Assembly (NCBI GenBank): GCA_033675545.1
Contig: JAWDGP010006574.1
Coordinates: 124,001-188,000 of the forward strand
Direction: 5' to 3'
DNA: 64,000 nucleotides
Origin: Elysia crispata
Taxonomy: Eukaryota > Mollusca > Gastropoda > Plakobranchidae
Shown: positions 1-11,180 of the stretch, piece by piece
Layout of the letters: each line of letters begins with the position of its first letter
Position numbering within the stretch: position 1 is the stretch's first letter
The notes under the pieces: model-generated
Seen by the model: the letters and a program-made list of their open reading frames with translations, nothing else
Told to the model about the DNA's origin: nothing
Database searches by the model: none
Made by a program: the position numbers and the translations under genes

Positions 1-370
1 CTGTCTGTGTAGGAACCGATACTCTGACCTTTGCAACCTTCAAGAATTCTTTTGGCTTGGGCTTTTGCATCCTCTGGAAATTCGATGCTTGCTAGAAGTT
101 CAGGATAAGTGCACAGGGCAAGAACTTGACGTATGAAGGTTATTGGTTTCTGGCCTGTGGCATGACAGTCTCCAATATTTGCTTTCACAACTTGAGTAAA
201 AGGTTTTTTTACTCCCGCTCTAATTTCATTTTCTATTTCTGCAGCCCGTATGACAATGGGGCCTCTTACTGCGTATTGTAGTTGGATAACATTTGGGTTA
301 AGGGTCTCAAGCGTAAGAACATGCTCTGCCTCTGAGCCCATAATGGTGGGAAAATAGATTTTCAAATGTG
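1..370 (-). CDS. GPT: Alanine aminotransferase (ALT/GPT), 5' coding exon, partial
   Basis: Alanine aminotransferase is a PLP-dependent class I/II aminotransferase that interconverts alanine plus 2-oxoglutarate with pyruvate plus glutamate. Reading the minus strand from the ATG at 341-339 gives 113 codons without a stop to the window edge. The peptide shows family blocks in the expected order: YAVRGPIV (residues ~22-29), [16 protein letters not shown] (~41-56), [15 protein letters not shown] (~60-74) and [19 protein letters not shown] at the end. These match the N-terminal region of animal ALT that I know. The PLP lysine and the rest of the fold lie outside the window. The ATG has A at -3 and G at +4. 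The frame stays open to a plausible splice acceptor (pyrimidine-rich run ending TTGCAG, AG at 372-371), so this may be exon 2, with upstream exons adding a 5'UTR or a mitochondrial presequence. The family call is firm; cytosolic or mitochondrial form cannot be told. Confidence 0.92.
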
Positions 371-372
371 CT

Positions 373-1370
373 GCAACAGACGAAAGAAACAAAAAGCAAT
401 AATTTTACGACTAAACCTACTGCAACTCAGCAACATCTATACAGAAGAAAAATAATGGTGATTTCTTTAAAAAAAATTGTAAGCATTATAAACTTTATAA
501 AATGTAAAAGGCCATTTACGTTGCATGACCCTGATTTAATCAAGCAGCCAAGCATGTTAATAATTTTCTAAGTCAAAATCTACTGATTAGGATTTCCTTT
601 TTTCTCTCAGTAACATTCGCTACCTAACAAATAAAAAAAAATCATGTTGCTTTATAAATAAACCAGATGATGACAATAAATTCTAACAATCAGAAAATTA
701 CTGTAATGATGTTACCTGTTCCGACAAAATTTACCCTCCAATACCTGGGAAATACGATAGAATAAGAAATAAAACATCCTGACATTGTAAAAAGCAAGAG
801 TGTATATATGAATTATATTTTCAAGATGTACAGATAGTGTCAGCAAATATAAAATAAAAACCAATTAAAAAATTTTCCACACAATTTGTATCTCCTCTTG
901 CTAATAATACATTATTTCCAATTAACATACATTCCTACTAAAATTTCAGCATCACTCAAAATTTCATTTGGGCAAATGATAATGCGTTATTCATATTGGC
1001 AATAAATACATTGATCAATACTGACCATTGGTCATTTCTGAACAAAACATTGGGGTAATAAGGCTAGCGATTCACAGGAATCGATTCGTAAAGAACCTGC
1101 GTTGTCTCAAGGAATCGAATCATTAGCCGAATAGTGGTTAGGGGAACAGCAAGTATAAATGTGCAAAAACCAATGCACCCAGACATCAGTCATTCCAAAA
1201 AAGGATGGTAAATTATTTTATACAACAGAGGTGGAGTGATTATGTCACCACCAGTGTACAGGTAATTGTAACCGAATTTCTTTGCACTAAAAATGTAGCC
1301 CTTGGTCCGATGGTAAAGTTTCACCACAAATTACCTCTAATGTACGGATATAAGTAAGACTGCACATTCA
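373..1370. other. AT-rich non-coding stretch upstream of the ALT exon
   Basis: Intron or upstream flank of the ALT gene. I see no convincing exon, promoter element or mobile element here; short open frames are chance. Confidence 0.5.
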
Positions 1371-1374
1371 AATC

Positions 1375-1561
1375 AACTGGTGGGGAAGACAACTACATTG
1401 AAGAAATACAAACGTCAGAAAATAACAGACTATTATCCTCCAGAGCCATACAAGTACATCAAAAAAAAAAAAGCAAACTTTACAACAATGAATACATAGA
1501 AAAGCAAATTTTACAACAATAACAGATATATCTCCCCCAGAGCCACTCATGCTATAAAACA

Positions 1562-1630
<69 letters not shown>

Positions 1631-1760
1631 CATATATATATATATATATACACACATCATTGAGACATTGGAATTCTCACGTTTCCATGTAGACATTCTT
1701 AAAAATGAAGGAGAGATCTCAAGCAAAAAAGTAAACTAAATTTTGGTGCAATCTTTACAG
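1375..1760. repeat. Diverged local repeat, copy 1
   Basis: First of three related blocks (others at about 3510-3925 and 4000-4430). Shared landmarks in order are GTGGGGAAGAC, a repeated phrase CCAGAGCCA(C/T)(A/T)CA, ACATTGGAA(T/C)TCT, GATCTC(A/G)AGCAAAAAA and CAGTTTATCTCTC. An (AT)n array sits inside this copy. No protein-coding content is recognised. Confidence 0.6.
1564..1650. repeat. (AT)n microsatellite
   Basis: Nearly pure AT dinucleotide array with a short CATACA interruption near its right end. Confidence 0.95.
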
Positions 1761-2320
1761 TTTATCTCTCCACCATTACCACTATGTGGTACTGATGACC
1801 TATTACTGCACAGATAAATGTAGTGCTCGACCCCATGTAAAAAAGTGTCCTCCAAAGCAAACTAAAAATGTGCAATTGCTCAGACAATATTACAAAGAAA
1901 AAAATTCAAGGTCCTGATCTTTCTAAATTGATTGGATTACCCTGGATTGCTAAAGCTTATAATTATTCTAGATCTAGATCTAGTTACAATCTGTATACCT
2001 CATGCAAGACAAGTTAAGAATGGCAAGTTAATAAAATGGCTTAACATGAATGTTTCTATTGTACTTTCTTGGCAATAAGCGGATCCCGTCGATATCTTGG
2101 ATATTAAATAGAATAGAATTAGACGAACAAAATGCTTGCAAAAGACGCAGAAGTATTGTTTACATTCGCAACCGTCACTGCGGAAGAAAAAGCGATCATG
2201 TTTCCTCCATGACGCTTTTATCATTACACTTGAATATGTAAAATTTTGTTTTAAAATTTTAAAATTTCTCCTTCCAATTTTTCATTCCATTTATGTATAA
2301 CAAGTTTTTATATATCAATA
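1760..2320. other. Unassigned AT-rich stretch
   Basis: No gene or recognisable element. It contains a short TCTAGATCTAGATCTAG run near 1970-1985. Confidence 0.4.
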
Positions 2321-2324
2321 ATTT

Positions 2325-2597
2325 TGTTTTAAAAGTGCCAATGCACCCGATTTGAAAATTGTTAACCGCTGAGAACAGTCTTTTAAATGTTATTTGGTTC
2401 AGCATAACAAATAAGGCAAAAAATTTTGAGGAATTGCAATAAATATATAATGAACTTTCAAATGCATTTTTAAGCTAAATCCAAAACTTTTCAAAAAGTT
2501 TTTTTTTGGACCACGTGGGACACTGATCTTGACAGATTGAAATTCAGTAAATGTCATCACTGTACAGTGAGTGGTTTTGAAGGGGATGGCAGAGAAA
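2325..2597 (+). repeat. Interspersed repeat family A, copy 1
   Basis: Shares with 3070-3361 the ordered motifs GAGAACAGTCTTTT, AATGTTATTTGGTT, GGCAAAAAATTTTGA, TATAATGAACT and GGACACTGATCT...CAGAT...AATTCA. Partial relatives occur near 11870-12052 and 14795-14895. It looks like an old non-coding mobile repeat; the family is unknown to me. Downstream sequence at 2600-2790 contains a peptide resembling a C2H2 zinc-finger linker (HTGE-like), too degenerate to call. Confidence 0.6.
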
Positions 2598-3069
2598 AAA
2601 ATTGGAGTACCAATCAATTCACTACTCATTCCCTGAACAGAACAGCATGTTTCCACAAAGAATGGTGTCTTTACACTGGAGAAGAGTGTCTCTCTTGCTG
2701 GCAACTAAGGATAAAAGGCTAGACTGCCTGTCCACAAATTGTTTCTACACAGTGAAAGGGGGAGCTAAGGTGTACTTGTTTGAAGAATAACTTCAGCTGT
2801 GTACAGCACTTGATTGAAATTTAAGATCTGCGAATAGGATGAAAGTCAAAGTCTGTCATATTTCTTAAGAGGCAAATATTTTCTCTCTCTCTTATTGAGG
2901 ACTGATTGTTCGAAGAAAACATGATATAACTTCGAACAAGCTCATGACAAAGTAGAAATAAGAAAAGGAGCAAAGAGAGAACCAAAAGGGAAAACAGATG
3001 AGTTAGAGATTTCATGAGATCAGTGTTCGATCTAATCGTGTTTCACTGTAACATGTTTTTCTATACATA

Positions 3070-3361
3070 TAAAATAAAATAAAAATAATGTTTTCAAAGC
3101 TTCATCCACTTTGAAAACTGTAAACCCTGAGAACAGTCTTTTCAATGTTATTTGGTTTGTCATAGCTAATTTGGCAAAAAATTTTGATGAATTAATTACA
3201 ATATGAATATAATGAACTCTCGCAAGCATTTTTTAGCCTAACTTATAACTTTTATTTAATTTTTTTTTGTACCGCATGGACACTGATCTCGGCAGATCAA
3301 AATTCAATAAACCTAATCACTGCACATTGACTAGTTTTTGGAGGAAATAGCAGAGAAAGAC
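3070..3361 (+). repeat. Interspersed repeat family A, copy 2
   Basis: Same orientation as the copy at 2325-2597 and about 75-80% alike by eye over some 270 bp. The pair could be a local tandem duplication or two insertions. Confidence 0.6.
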
Positions 3362-3509
3362 ATTTGAGTTAACTTTATATATATTATACAAACATGATTA
3401 TGTACCCATATCAAATGAACAGGTTAGGAAGAAAAAATTATACATTGAAAAAGAGCAAAGTTCACAAATATTACAGACTTATATCCTTGTGAGTCATACA
3501 ACTACACTG

Positions 3510-3925
3510 AAGAAATGCAAAGAGGTGGGGAAGACTACTATATTAAAGAAAAGTGAACCACAAAAATAATAAATAAATCTTCTCCAGAGCCATTCAATTA
3601 CCTTAAAAAAAAAAAGAAATTTTACAATAACTCCCAAGAGCCATACAACTACATAAACTGATAAAGAAAAAAGAGAACAAAACAAAAAAAAACTTTACAA
3701 CAAATACAGACTTATCCAGAGCTACAGAACTAAATGAAAAAAAAATTTTTTTTTACATTGAACAGAAGTGTCTCCTCCACAGCCACTCATAGCACAGTTT
3801 TGAAATATATGAAACTGCAACATTGGAACTCTACTCACATTTTCATGATGTCATTCTTTAAATGAAGCAAAGATCTCGAGCAAAAAATTAAACTAAATCT
3901 GCATGCAATCCTTTAAGCAGCCCCA
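3510..3925. repeat. Diverged local repeat, copy 2
   Basis: Related to 1375-1760 and 4000-4430. It carries the CAGAGCCA phrases at irregular spacing and the GATCTCGAGCAAAAAATTAAACT block. No open frame has recognisable meaning. Confidence 0.55.
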
Positions 3926-3999
3926 GTTTCAGATTATCTCTCCTCAGAGATCATAATTATTTAATGCTGAACTAACACACAAGTGTAATGTGTTCCAGA

Positions 4000-4430
4000 C
4001 TACCATATTGAAGAAAAGTGAATCACAACAATAATAGTTTTATCTCTTCCAGAGCCCAGCAGATAAAGTGTAATGTGTTCCAAACTACCATATTGAAGAA
4101 AAGTGAACCACAACAATAACAGTTATATCTCCTCCAGAGCCATACTACAGGGGAAAAAAATTATAACAATAACTCTCAAGAGCCATACAACTTCATAAAG
4201 AAAAAAAAATGGGGAAAAAGTTCACATCAAATTCAGACTAATCTCCAGAGCCACTCACAGTACAGTTTTAAAAGATGATGAACCCTGTAACATTGGAATT
4301 CTTCTCATGTTGTAATGAAGAAAACCTTTAAATGACCTACTAATCTCAAGCAAAAAAAGTAAACTTAATCTGGATGCAATGGTTTAAGAATCCCTCATTT
4401 CAGTTTATCTCTCAACTGAGACTGAATGTG
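4000..4430. repeat. Diverged local repeat, copy 3
   Basis: Third member of the local family. An extra internal repeat of CCATATTGAAGAAAAGTGAA occurs at about 4003 and 4089. It ends at a TTCAGTTTATCTCTC motif shared with the other copies. Confidence 0.55.
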
Positions 4431-4439
4431 GTGCTGATG

Positions 4440-5580
4440 TGACACACAACAGATACAGTGCAATTTGTTCCAAACAAATCTGGAGAAAAACTGGTCCCAA
4501 ATACAAAAAAAACAAACCAATCTCTATTACAAAAGAGCAAACAGGAACCAAATGTGGATGCTTATTTTTCACATTATCTTCCTTACTTAGTTCAAGTTTG
4601 TCAAATCTAAGTACTGATCCTCTGCTTTTTTGTTGATGTTATAGCCTCCAGTATAAAGATAAACCAAAGTAACATGCTTATGATAAACACAATCTCCATT
4701 CAGTTCATCTCTCCACTGAAGCCCATTCCTAGATCTTGACAGCTTCTTAGGTACAGTGCCCACCACTTATATTGACGTCGTTTCTATCAACTTATTTGTT
4801 ATATTGAAATGCTTTCTCAAGTCTGAATTTTTCCTCTATTTGCTGTCTATAATTAAGCTCTCTATATTGACACTCTCTCTCTTCTTTTCTCTTACATTGA
4901 CATCAATAGTACCAAGGTAAAAGGGCAAAAAGAGGTCCGCTGACAAAAAAAAAGATCTCATCCAAGTCTTTGTCTCTTTTAAAATACCTCATGCTGGTGT
5001 GTTACATCGCAAAACAAGTTGCAATCCCTTTGGTACTGATACCTTTGTTGTTATGACTGGAAGTGTAGTGGGATGATAAGGGTGGAAAGGGGGAGTGAAT
5101 CGTGGGGTGACTACTGGGCTTGTAGTGTAGAGTATATCACATTCAATGATTCACACGGAGTGGAGGGGCTTAGCCTGCTCTTCTGAATGATAGATGTGTT
5201 GGGGCCTTGAAAAGTTGAACTCCAAGCAAGAGAGTGATGCACAGCCAGTCAGCCAAGACTAGGCTAGCACTGATCAGGCCTGAAGTACAAAAATTACCTG
5301 TACAGAATCCACTGGTTGAATCTAGATCTAGGGGAGGAGGGGAGGAAGAATCCGTTCATGTGCAAGATGAAAAGTACGTGTAACAAGGGAAGTAAGCGAA
5401 AGTTTACAAGCTACTAGTGGTAGCTTCCGTTTAAGTTTAAAACCCTGAGCTTAAAGTACATGCATATGTAGTGTAATTTTAATTAAAAAAAAAAAAATGG
5501 TATTCAAATTAAAAGAGAAATCTTTACATCGAATTTTGCTTATATCTTCATAGAAATTTATGTCGATATATCAGGAGGCA
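4440..5580. other. Unassigned non-coding stretch
   Basis: No gene recognised. Base composition is slightly less AT-rich around 5040-5400. A TCTAGATCTAG run occurs at 5320. Confidence 0.4.
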
Positions 5581-6280
5581 CTGTAGATATTTTCACTACT
5601 TTGAAAATTTTAATAACAGAATAAAACTTGAAGGCAGAGAATATTTAGGTTTGAGGTCGATTATTTTTTTTCACTAAAATCTTCTAGGTGTACAATGTTC
5701 TTTTCCACATAAATAAAATCATGAACAAAACTTGTGTTTTTCAGAGGAATACTTTTATAGCAAATCTTTGGATTTGCAAAGTTCTTTTTTCACTGCTTCG
5801 AAAATTTTGATAACAGAATACAACTTGAAGGCAGATAATACATTGTATTGAGTTTCGAGGGTGAATTTTTTGTTTTATTAAAAAGCTTTTGGGTGTACAA
5901 TGTTGTAAGTTAACCACATCTAGATTTCATAAAGAGACTGTTAACATACATTAATCAAAAAACAGAAGTGTTTTTTATGTGAAATAATTTTATTTCATGA
6001 TATAAGGGAAGATAATGTAAGTTCATTCAAAATTTGAAGGGAAAAAAATGACATTGAAGATTGAACATTTTTTAAAAATCTAATTTGTTTTTTAAAAAGC
6101 TACTGGTATACAATACTGAAGATGAACTTGGAACTTGGACACAAATTAATTTAAAATGACCAGTTCAACAGAAGGCCATTATATTTGTATGTTGTTTTTT
6201 TTTAATTGCAAAGCTTCTGGGTATACAACATTTTGCGTGTGCAGATCAGGTGCCAATATCCATACAGATTTCCTGCCTCC
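5580..6280 (-). repeat. Tandemly amplified Helitron C-terminal tail
   Basis: The phrase AGCTTCTGGGTATACAACAT near 6210 encodes, on the minus strand, the Helitron tail NVVYPEAL. Diverged versions recur near 6100, 5885 and 5685, each embedded in a longer related block (for example GATAACAGAAT(A)ACAACTTGAAGGCAGA at ~5610 and ~5810). The tail therefore appears to have been duplicated in tandem about four times at uneven spacing (about 110-215 bp), followed by decay. Confidence 0.5.
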
Positions 6281-9200
6281 AGTTCTTATAATGCTACATA
6301 CAAAATCCCACGGGAAAAAAATAGTGATACCAAGTTGAAGAGTAATCCAATGTATTTCATAGTTTGACCTTGAGCCTTGTTTATAGTAAGGGCTAGGCAT
6401 GGCTGAATGGGGAACTGTCGTCGAGTAAAAGAGAAAGGCAAAGCTGTATCAGAAGGCTGTAGAGATAGTCTGGGAATGCAGTGGATTTCTCCTTTATATG
6501 GTCCTGAAGCAATTTGAGCAACACCTGTATTTGGAGAGACTTTGATAACAGCACATTTTGTTCCATCCATTATACGAGGGGGGAGTTAAAGATCTCATTA
6601 TCATAACTGGCGTTCCAATCTTTATCATGTTTATGGTGAGTTTGTGCAAAGGCAGACTTGCAATTTCCATTGAATTAAGAAATTCTGTTGGATAATGTAT
6701 TGCCTCCTCCTCAGTGATAGTGCTGTCAATGGATGTAAATTTGAGCCACCAGGCCACATCTTGATCATTTTCTTGTTGATTGAGCCGATTATTTCCTTCA
6801 AAGGGGCCAAAATTGCTCGTTGCGCCAGCTACTCTGGGTCTGAATAGTTGCTGACAAAGCTCAAAAGATTGTGCCAATAAGTTCTTGAGTAGTCGTAACA
6901 AATGATCCAAAATTTCGAACAAAAATGCTGTCTGGTTCTTTGCATATAGGAAAGTTTCCACTTCCAAGATCAAGTAAATGATCAGTAAATTGTCCAGCTT
7001 CAACATCACCATACTTACCTTAATATGCTTTGTTAGCTTCATTGTCTTAACACCTGACCACAATGTGGATCTCTTCAAACAGGAGTTTACAATATTTTCC
7101 CTTGTTCCTCCACAGACTACAGGCAAAATTTGTCTATAATCTCCAAAGAGAAGTGTTGCAATTCCTCCCATGGTCTCATCTTTTCCAGTGATATCACGAA
7201 GAGATCTGTCAAGGGCCTTAAATACTAATTTGTTGCTCATTGGTGCTTCATCCACAATGATACTATTGATAGCATAGGCTTCCCTGATAACCCTTGCAAG
7301 GGATGTTCTTTTTTTGATTGAACAAAGAGAAACATCACATTGTGTGAGATTAAGAGGAACCTTAGAAGTGTATGGATAATATGACCTCCTGGTATAAGCG
7401 TTGCAGTACATTACTACTTGCTGTGGCAATCGCAATTTTTTTATTGTGGCTGCATTGTTGCTAATATAGTCTGAATGAGGAATGTTTTTCCACATCCTCC
7501 TGGAGCATCTTAAAAATACAACCCACAACTGGTATTAAATGCTGCAGCAACAAATTACATGTAATCATGTACGGCTCGCTGTTCTTCGTTGAGATGATTT
7601 GTGTTCTGAACTGCCACCTCCTTCTCTTTGTCAACAATATAAAAAGTTTCCCTCCTGTAGTCCACTCCGACTCTTTCTGCTGCATCTTGCTCTGGTTGAG
7701 GAAGGCCATACTGAACCAGTTGATTTCCTCCCATCTCTGTGCCAAAATCCTCTGTTTCTATTAAAGCTCTGTGGAGAGCAATATTATCATTCTCCTCTAA
7801 ATTAAAACTGTGTGCAAAATCTTCTGACATATTTGTAAGATTCAGATACGTGTACAGTCTCAACTAACTGATGCCTCTTCCAGTGTCAAGTGATGAACAT
7901 TATCATTTTCCAGAAGTCCTCTTTAAAGGCAAGCATCTCAGTAAGTCAGACACAAAGTGTCATTGACAGTTCTCAAATCTTCAAAACTTCTTGAGCTTTG
8001 AACATGGTGAAGCAGCAATCTAAGAAAAAAACATTCCCATTGTCTAAGACTTACTGTGTGCATCCTTCCAATGACTACAGCTTCAAAAGTTTCGTCCTCT
8101 TCCTGTCTTGTATCACGTTTTCTCCGTTTCCAAGATTTATTATTCCAGGTGTAAAAGCGTGGCACTTCTTAGTAAAATAGAGTGGATGCAAATGGATCAC
8201 TGCGGCAAAGGTAAAAAAAAGCAGTAAGTGTTGATATTGGTGCATCAGCAGCTGCCTTGTCTTGGGCTGTTTCTTCTGTAAAGAACACACACTGGCCATT
8301 CTCAAGATGAACAGCTAACTGGATTACTGGTGGGTAGTGTTCTTGCATTGGCATTTGAAAAATTCTCCATGCTGCCTCAGTACTGCCAATGTATCTTGTA
8401 TTGATGCAGTCACTTACCTCATCTCTTGATGATGGATTTGTCTCTTGGAATGTGGCTTGATCAGATCCTTTGTGCACATACTTAAGAACATACTTTACGT
8501 TTTTCACTGAACAACATATTTCCACATTCAACTGGCACGGATTGTATGGGAGAATCATCTGTTATCAACTTCTTTCGCAGTCCGAGTCCCATCCCTTACA
8601 CTTTCAAGTACAGCTGTTTGACCCCCTTTGTCTGGACTTCTTCTTTTTTTTGGGTAAGAATCAGAGCTAGTTTCAGTGTGCTGTAGGAATGCTTTTGGGA
8701 AACTTTTCGCACATGTTTATCATACATGGTGCTGTTAAATTGTGCTCACCACTTGGTCTATGGATCATGTTGGCAGTAACAATGTTGTAGAGATCTGGAT
8801 CAAGCTGTTTATTTGGAATCTCTGCGCTGACTGCTTGATCATATGTGTCCGGTTGTATCTTGCTTTCTCTGTTGCCTGTGGTGAAGGCATCTCTTAAAAT
8901 CTCCATGACTGTCAGCAAGCAGTCTGCCCTGTTCATGACAAATGTAAAAGAGCCTTCCATCTTCAATTTTTGCATAAATATCCACCAAAAATTGTTGGAA
9001 AAGCTGATGTGCCAGTAAAATGTAATTTCCAGGCCAAGTCATAATCTGGTAACAATAGAACTGCAGCAATGTTAATTTGTTGAGGTGAGAAAATTTAAGT
9101 TAAAGGCTCCATCCATGAGTTCCTCTTGGAAAAAGGAGGGGATACTGCAAGGCATCATAGGCTGGATGAAATTCACAAATTGTTTTCAGATTGTTGTCTC

Positions 9201-10220
9201 GCTCTCTTAAGGTGATGTCTTGTTGGCCAACAAGAGCATTTGGCATTAAAATCCTTACTTCCTTAATTTCAGGGGCATTATAACGGCGGACATATTCTCC
9301 TGGAGGTTGTTGATTTTCAAGAATGCTAATGCTGCAATTTTCCAATCCATTTTGAAGTGCACATTGATATGCTGTCTGCCATTCCTGTATATAAACACTT
9401 ACCCAGTGCAGCTTATTTTGGATTCCCACCACAATATTTTGATGAAGGCCTACTACTATACCCATTCGTGCATTCACTTGGATCTCTTCATTTCCATCGA
9501 TAACGTATATTTGAAGAAATTGAGGTAATGAATTTTCAGCAGGCAAAAGTCCTCCAATGCGATGACAAACTTGTCCATAATCATTGAAGTGTGGATTCCA
9601 TCCTGAAACAGAGACTTCACTGCAACTGAAGGATGTTAATTAAAATACACTATTATATTTCTTCAAATTTGCCAAGGAATGCTCAGAATCAGGAGAAATA
9701 TCATAAAAAAAGATTGTGAAGAATTTCTGGCAGTGCTGGATAATTTTCAGGAGCAACTTTTCCATTATGGCAACACATTCCAACACTTTAAAGTGGAAAT
9801 TTCAAGGCTTGACAATGTGCACAAACTCTTGACTTTCTACTGATTGTTCCTTTTTTTTGCAGACCGAGGGAAGGACTGTAGAGTGGAGGATAGACCAGAA
9901 AGGAGTTATTTCTCGATCACACACAGGGTGATTATTCAGATCATTACTCCTGTTGATAACTAAAACTCTTTGAGCACCTCTTCCTCCATCATCACAAACA
10001 CTGTTGGGATCTCAATTGTTTAAAACTTTTTCAGCGCTGCTTCCTCCATCATCACTAACACCATTGAGGTCTAAAGTCTCGTGTCATCTATCATCACTTG
10101 TGATCCTCTTAGATCTTTTCGTCTGGGCTTTTGGAGTTGAATGGCTCAGTCCAAATCCTCTTTTCCTCTTTGGCATTGTAAATGTAATACTTATTGCAGT
10201 AAAAAATCTAGATCCAGGTT
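5640..10220 (-). mobile_element. Helitron (rolling-circle transposon), decayed copy
   Basis: Coding remnants run on the minus strand from an ATG at 10176 to about 6179 and cover most of the Helitron RepHel protein, in order. I could not fix the outer ends: no convincing 5' TC terminus or 3' hairpin-CTRR terminus was found. The right side merges into AT-rich repeats (10.2-11.5 kb), which may be its own 5' non-coding region. At least six frameshifts, several stops and one large internal deletion make it inactive. Confidence 0.85.
6179..10176 (-). pseudogene. Helitron RepHel protein (Helitron-like N domain plus PIF1-type helicase), broken
   Basis: Helitron proteins couple a rolling-circle HUH endonuclease to a 5'-3' SF1B helicase. 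In protein order I see: a basic N-terminus MPKRKRGFGLSHSTPKAQT (10176-10085); CAHCQALKF and CCHNGKVAPENYPALP (~9830-9710); GWNPHFNDYGQVCHRIGGLL (~9600); YDALQYPLLFPRGTHGW (~9125); YAKIEDGRLFYICHEQ (~8950); VSAEIPNKQLDPDLYNIV (~8810); NVEICCSVKNVKYVLKYVHKG (~8500); LNEEQRAVHDYM (7590); DEAPMSNKLVFKALDRSLRD (~7250), which holds Walker B; GDYRQILPVVCGGTR (~7130); FLNSMEIASLPLH (~6660); IPRLSLQPSDTALPF (~6470); QFPIQPCLALTINKAQGQT (~6400); and NVVYPEAL (~6210). The segment that should hold the HUH and tyrosine residues is absent, because KQDTTGHI is joined almost directly to YDQAVSAEIP near 8843. The Walker A region near 7500 is also disrupted. Confidence 0.9.
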
Positions 10221-10259
10221 AGCCGGAGAAATGAAATCATCAAATGATCTTCTTTAGGT

Positions 10260-10640
10260 ATATAGATCCCATGCAGTCACATATACAAAACTTCTGGCAA
10301 AGATAATCTTGGTTCGATTTTTTTAAAATTGCCGCAATTATTAAAAAAATTATAGTTCTGAATATTTTGTCTCGGAGATCAAATTTTAGAAGTTGCAGTC
10401 ACATACAAAATTTGTGCAAAAGCAAGTGTTGCTTAGATTAAAAAAAAAAAGGTGTTGCAATACTTTTGAATATTTTTCCTAGGACTATGGAGTCTAGATC
10501 CAAAGGGTTAACTTTTAAAAGATGCAGTGACATAAAAAAATTTATCCCGCAGCACATCTTGCTAAATTTTTTTTAATTGTCGCAAAAATTTTGAAAAAAA
10601 ATTTAGTTTTAAATATTTTGTCTACATCTTCATGAATGTT
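10260..10640. repeat. Tandem repeat, ~125-bp unit, three copies
   Basis: Blocks starting near 10270, 10395 and 10520 share GATGCAGT(C/G)ACATA...AAAATTT, a (T)n-AATTG(C/T)CGCAA segment and GAATATTTTGTCT. They lie just upstream of the Helitron start codon on the minus strand and may belong to its 5' non-coding region. Confidence 0.5.
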
Positions 10641-10734
10641 TAAATCTAAATCTAAAGGTTCTTATCAAATTTTTATTTAAACTAAACTTGTTCTCAAGTC
10701 CAAAATCAACAATGGAAAATGATGACAGATTTTC

Positions 10735-11180
10735 ACAAATTTGTCGAAAGGAGTAATAACAACCTAACATATCCAAAAATATTTCAAAACGCAATCAAGT
10801 AAATCTAAATCTAGACCTAGTAATGCAATCAAACTTTTGCTTCTCAAAACATAGCGATCACAATCAAAATTTTGCTTTTTCGAAATGTTCCGATGAAGTG
10901 TGAAAAATGATAAAGGATCTTAGCTTTATCAAGATCTAGATAATTTAAATGTCTATTTTGACTGAGGATCAATTTAAATGAACAATGAACAAAAACAACA
11001 AACTTTCACAAGCAAGTGGCTTGGATCTAGATTTTCACAAATTTGTCGAAAGGAGTAATAAAAACCTAAGACATAAAAAAATATGGATTGTTTTTCAAAA
11101 CCTTGCGATAGCAATAAAAATTTTGCTTTTCTAAACGTTGCGATGGAGTGTGAAAAATGATATTGGATCTTTGCTGAGAA
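10735..11180. repeat. Two-copy repeat, ~300-bp period
   Basis: CACAAATTTGTCGAAAGGAG occurs at ~10735 and ~11035. Each copy is followed by AGTAATAA and, further on, by AAAATTTTGCTTTT...GAAGTGTGAAAAATGATA or a close variant. Non-coding. Confidence 0.6.

Noticed and set aside
2537-2790. C2H2 zinc-finger-like peptide (KCHHC and HTGEECLSC-like strings)
   Set aside because: Only scattered finger hallmarks, no complete CX2C-X12-HX3H unit, and the left half overlaps interspersed repeat family A.
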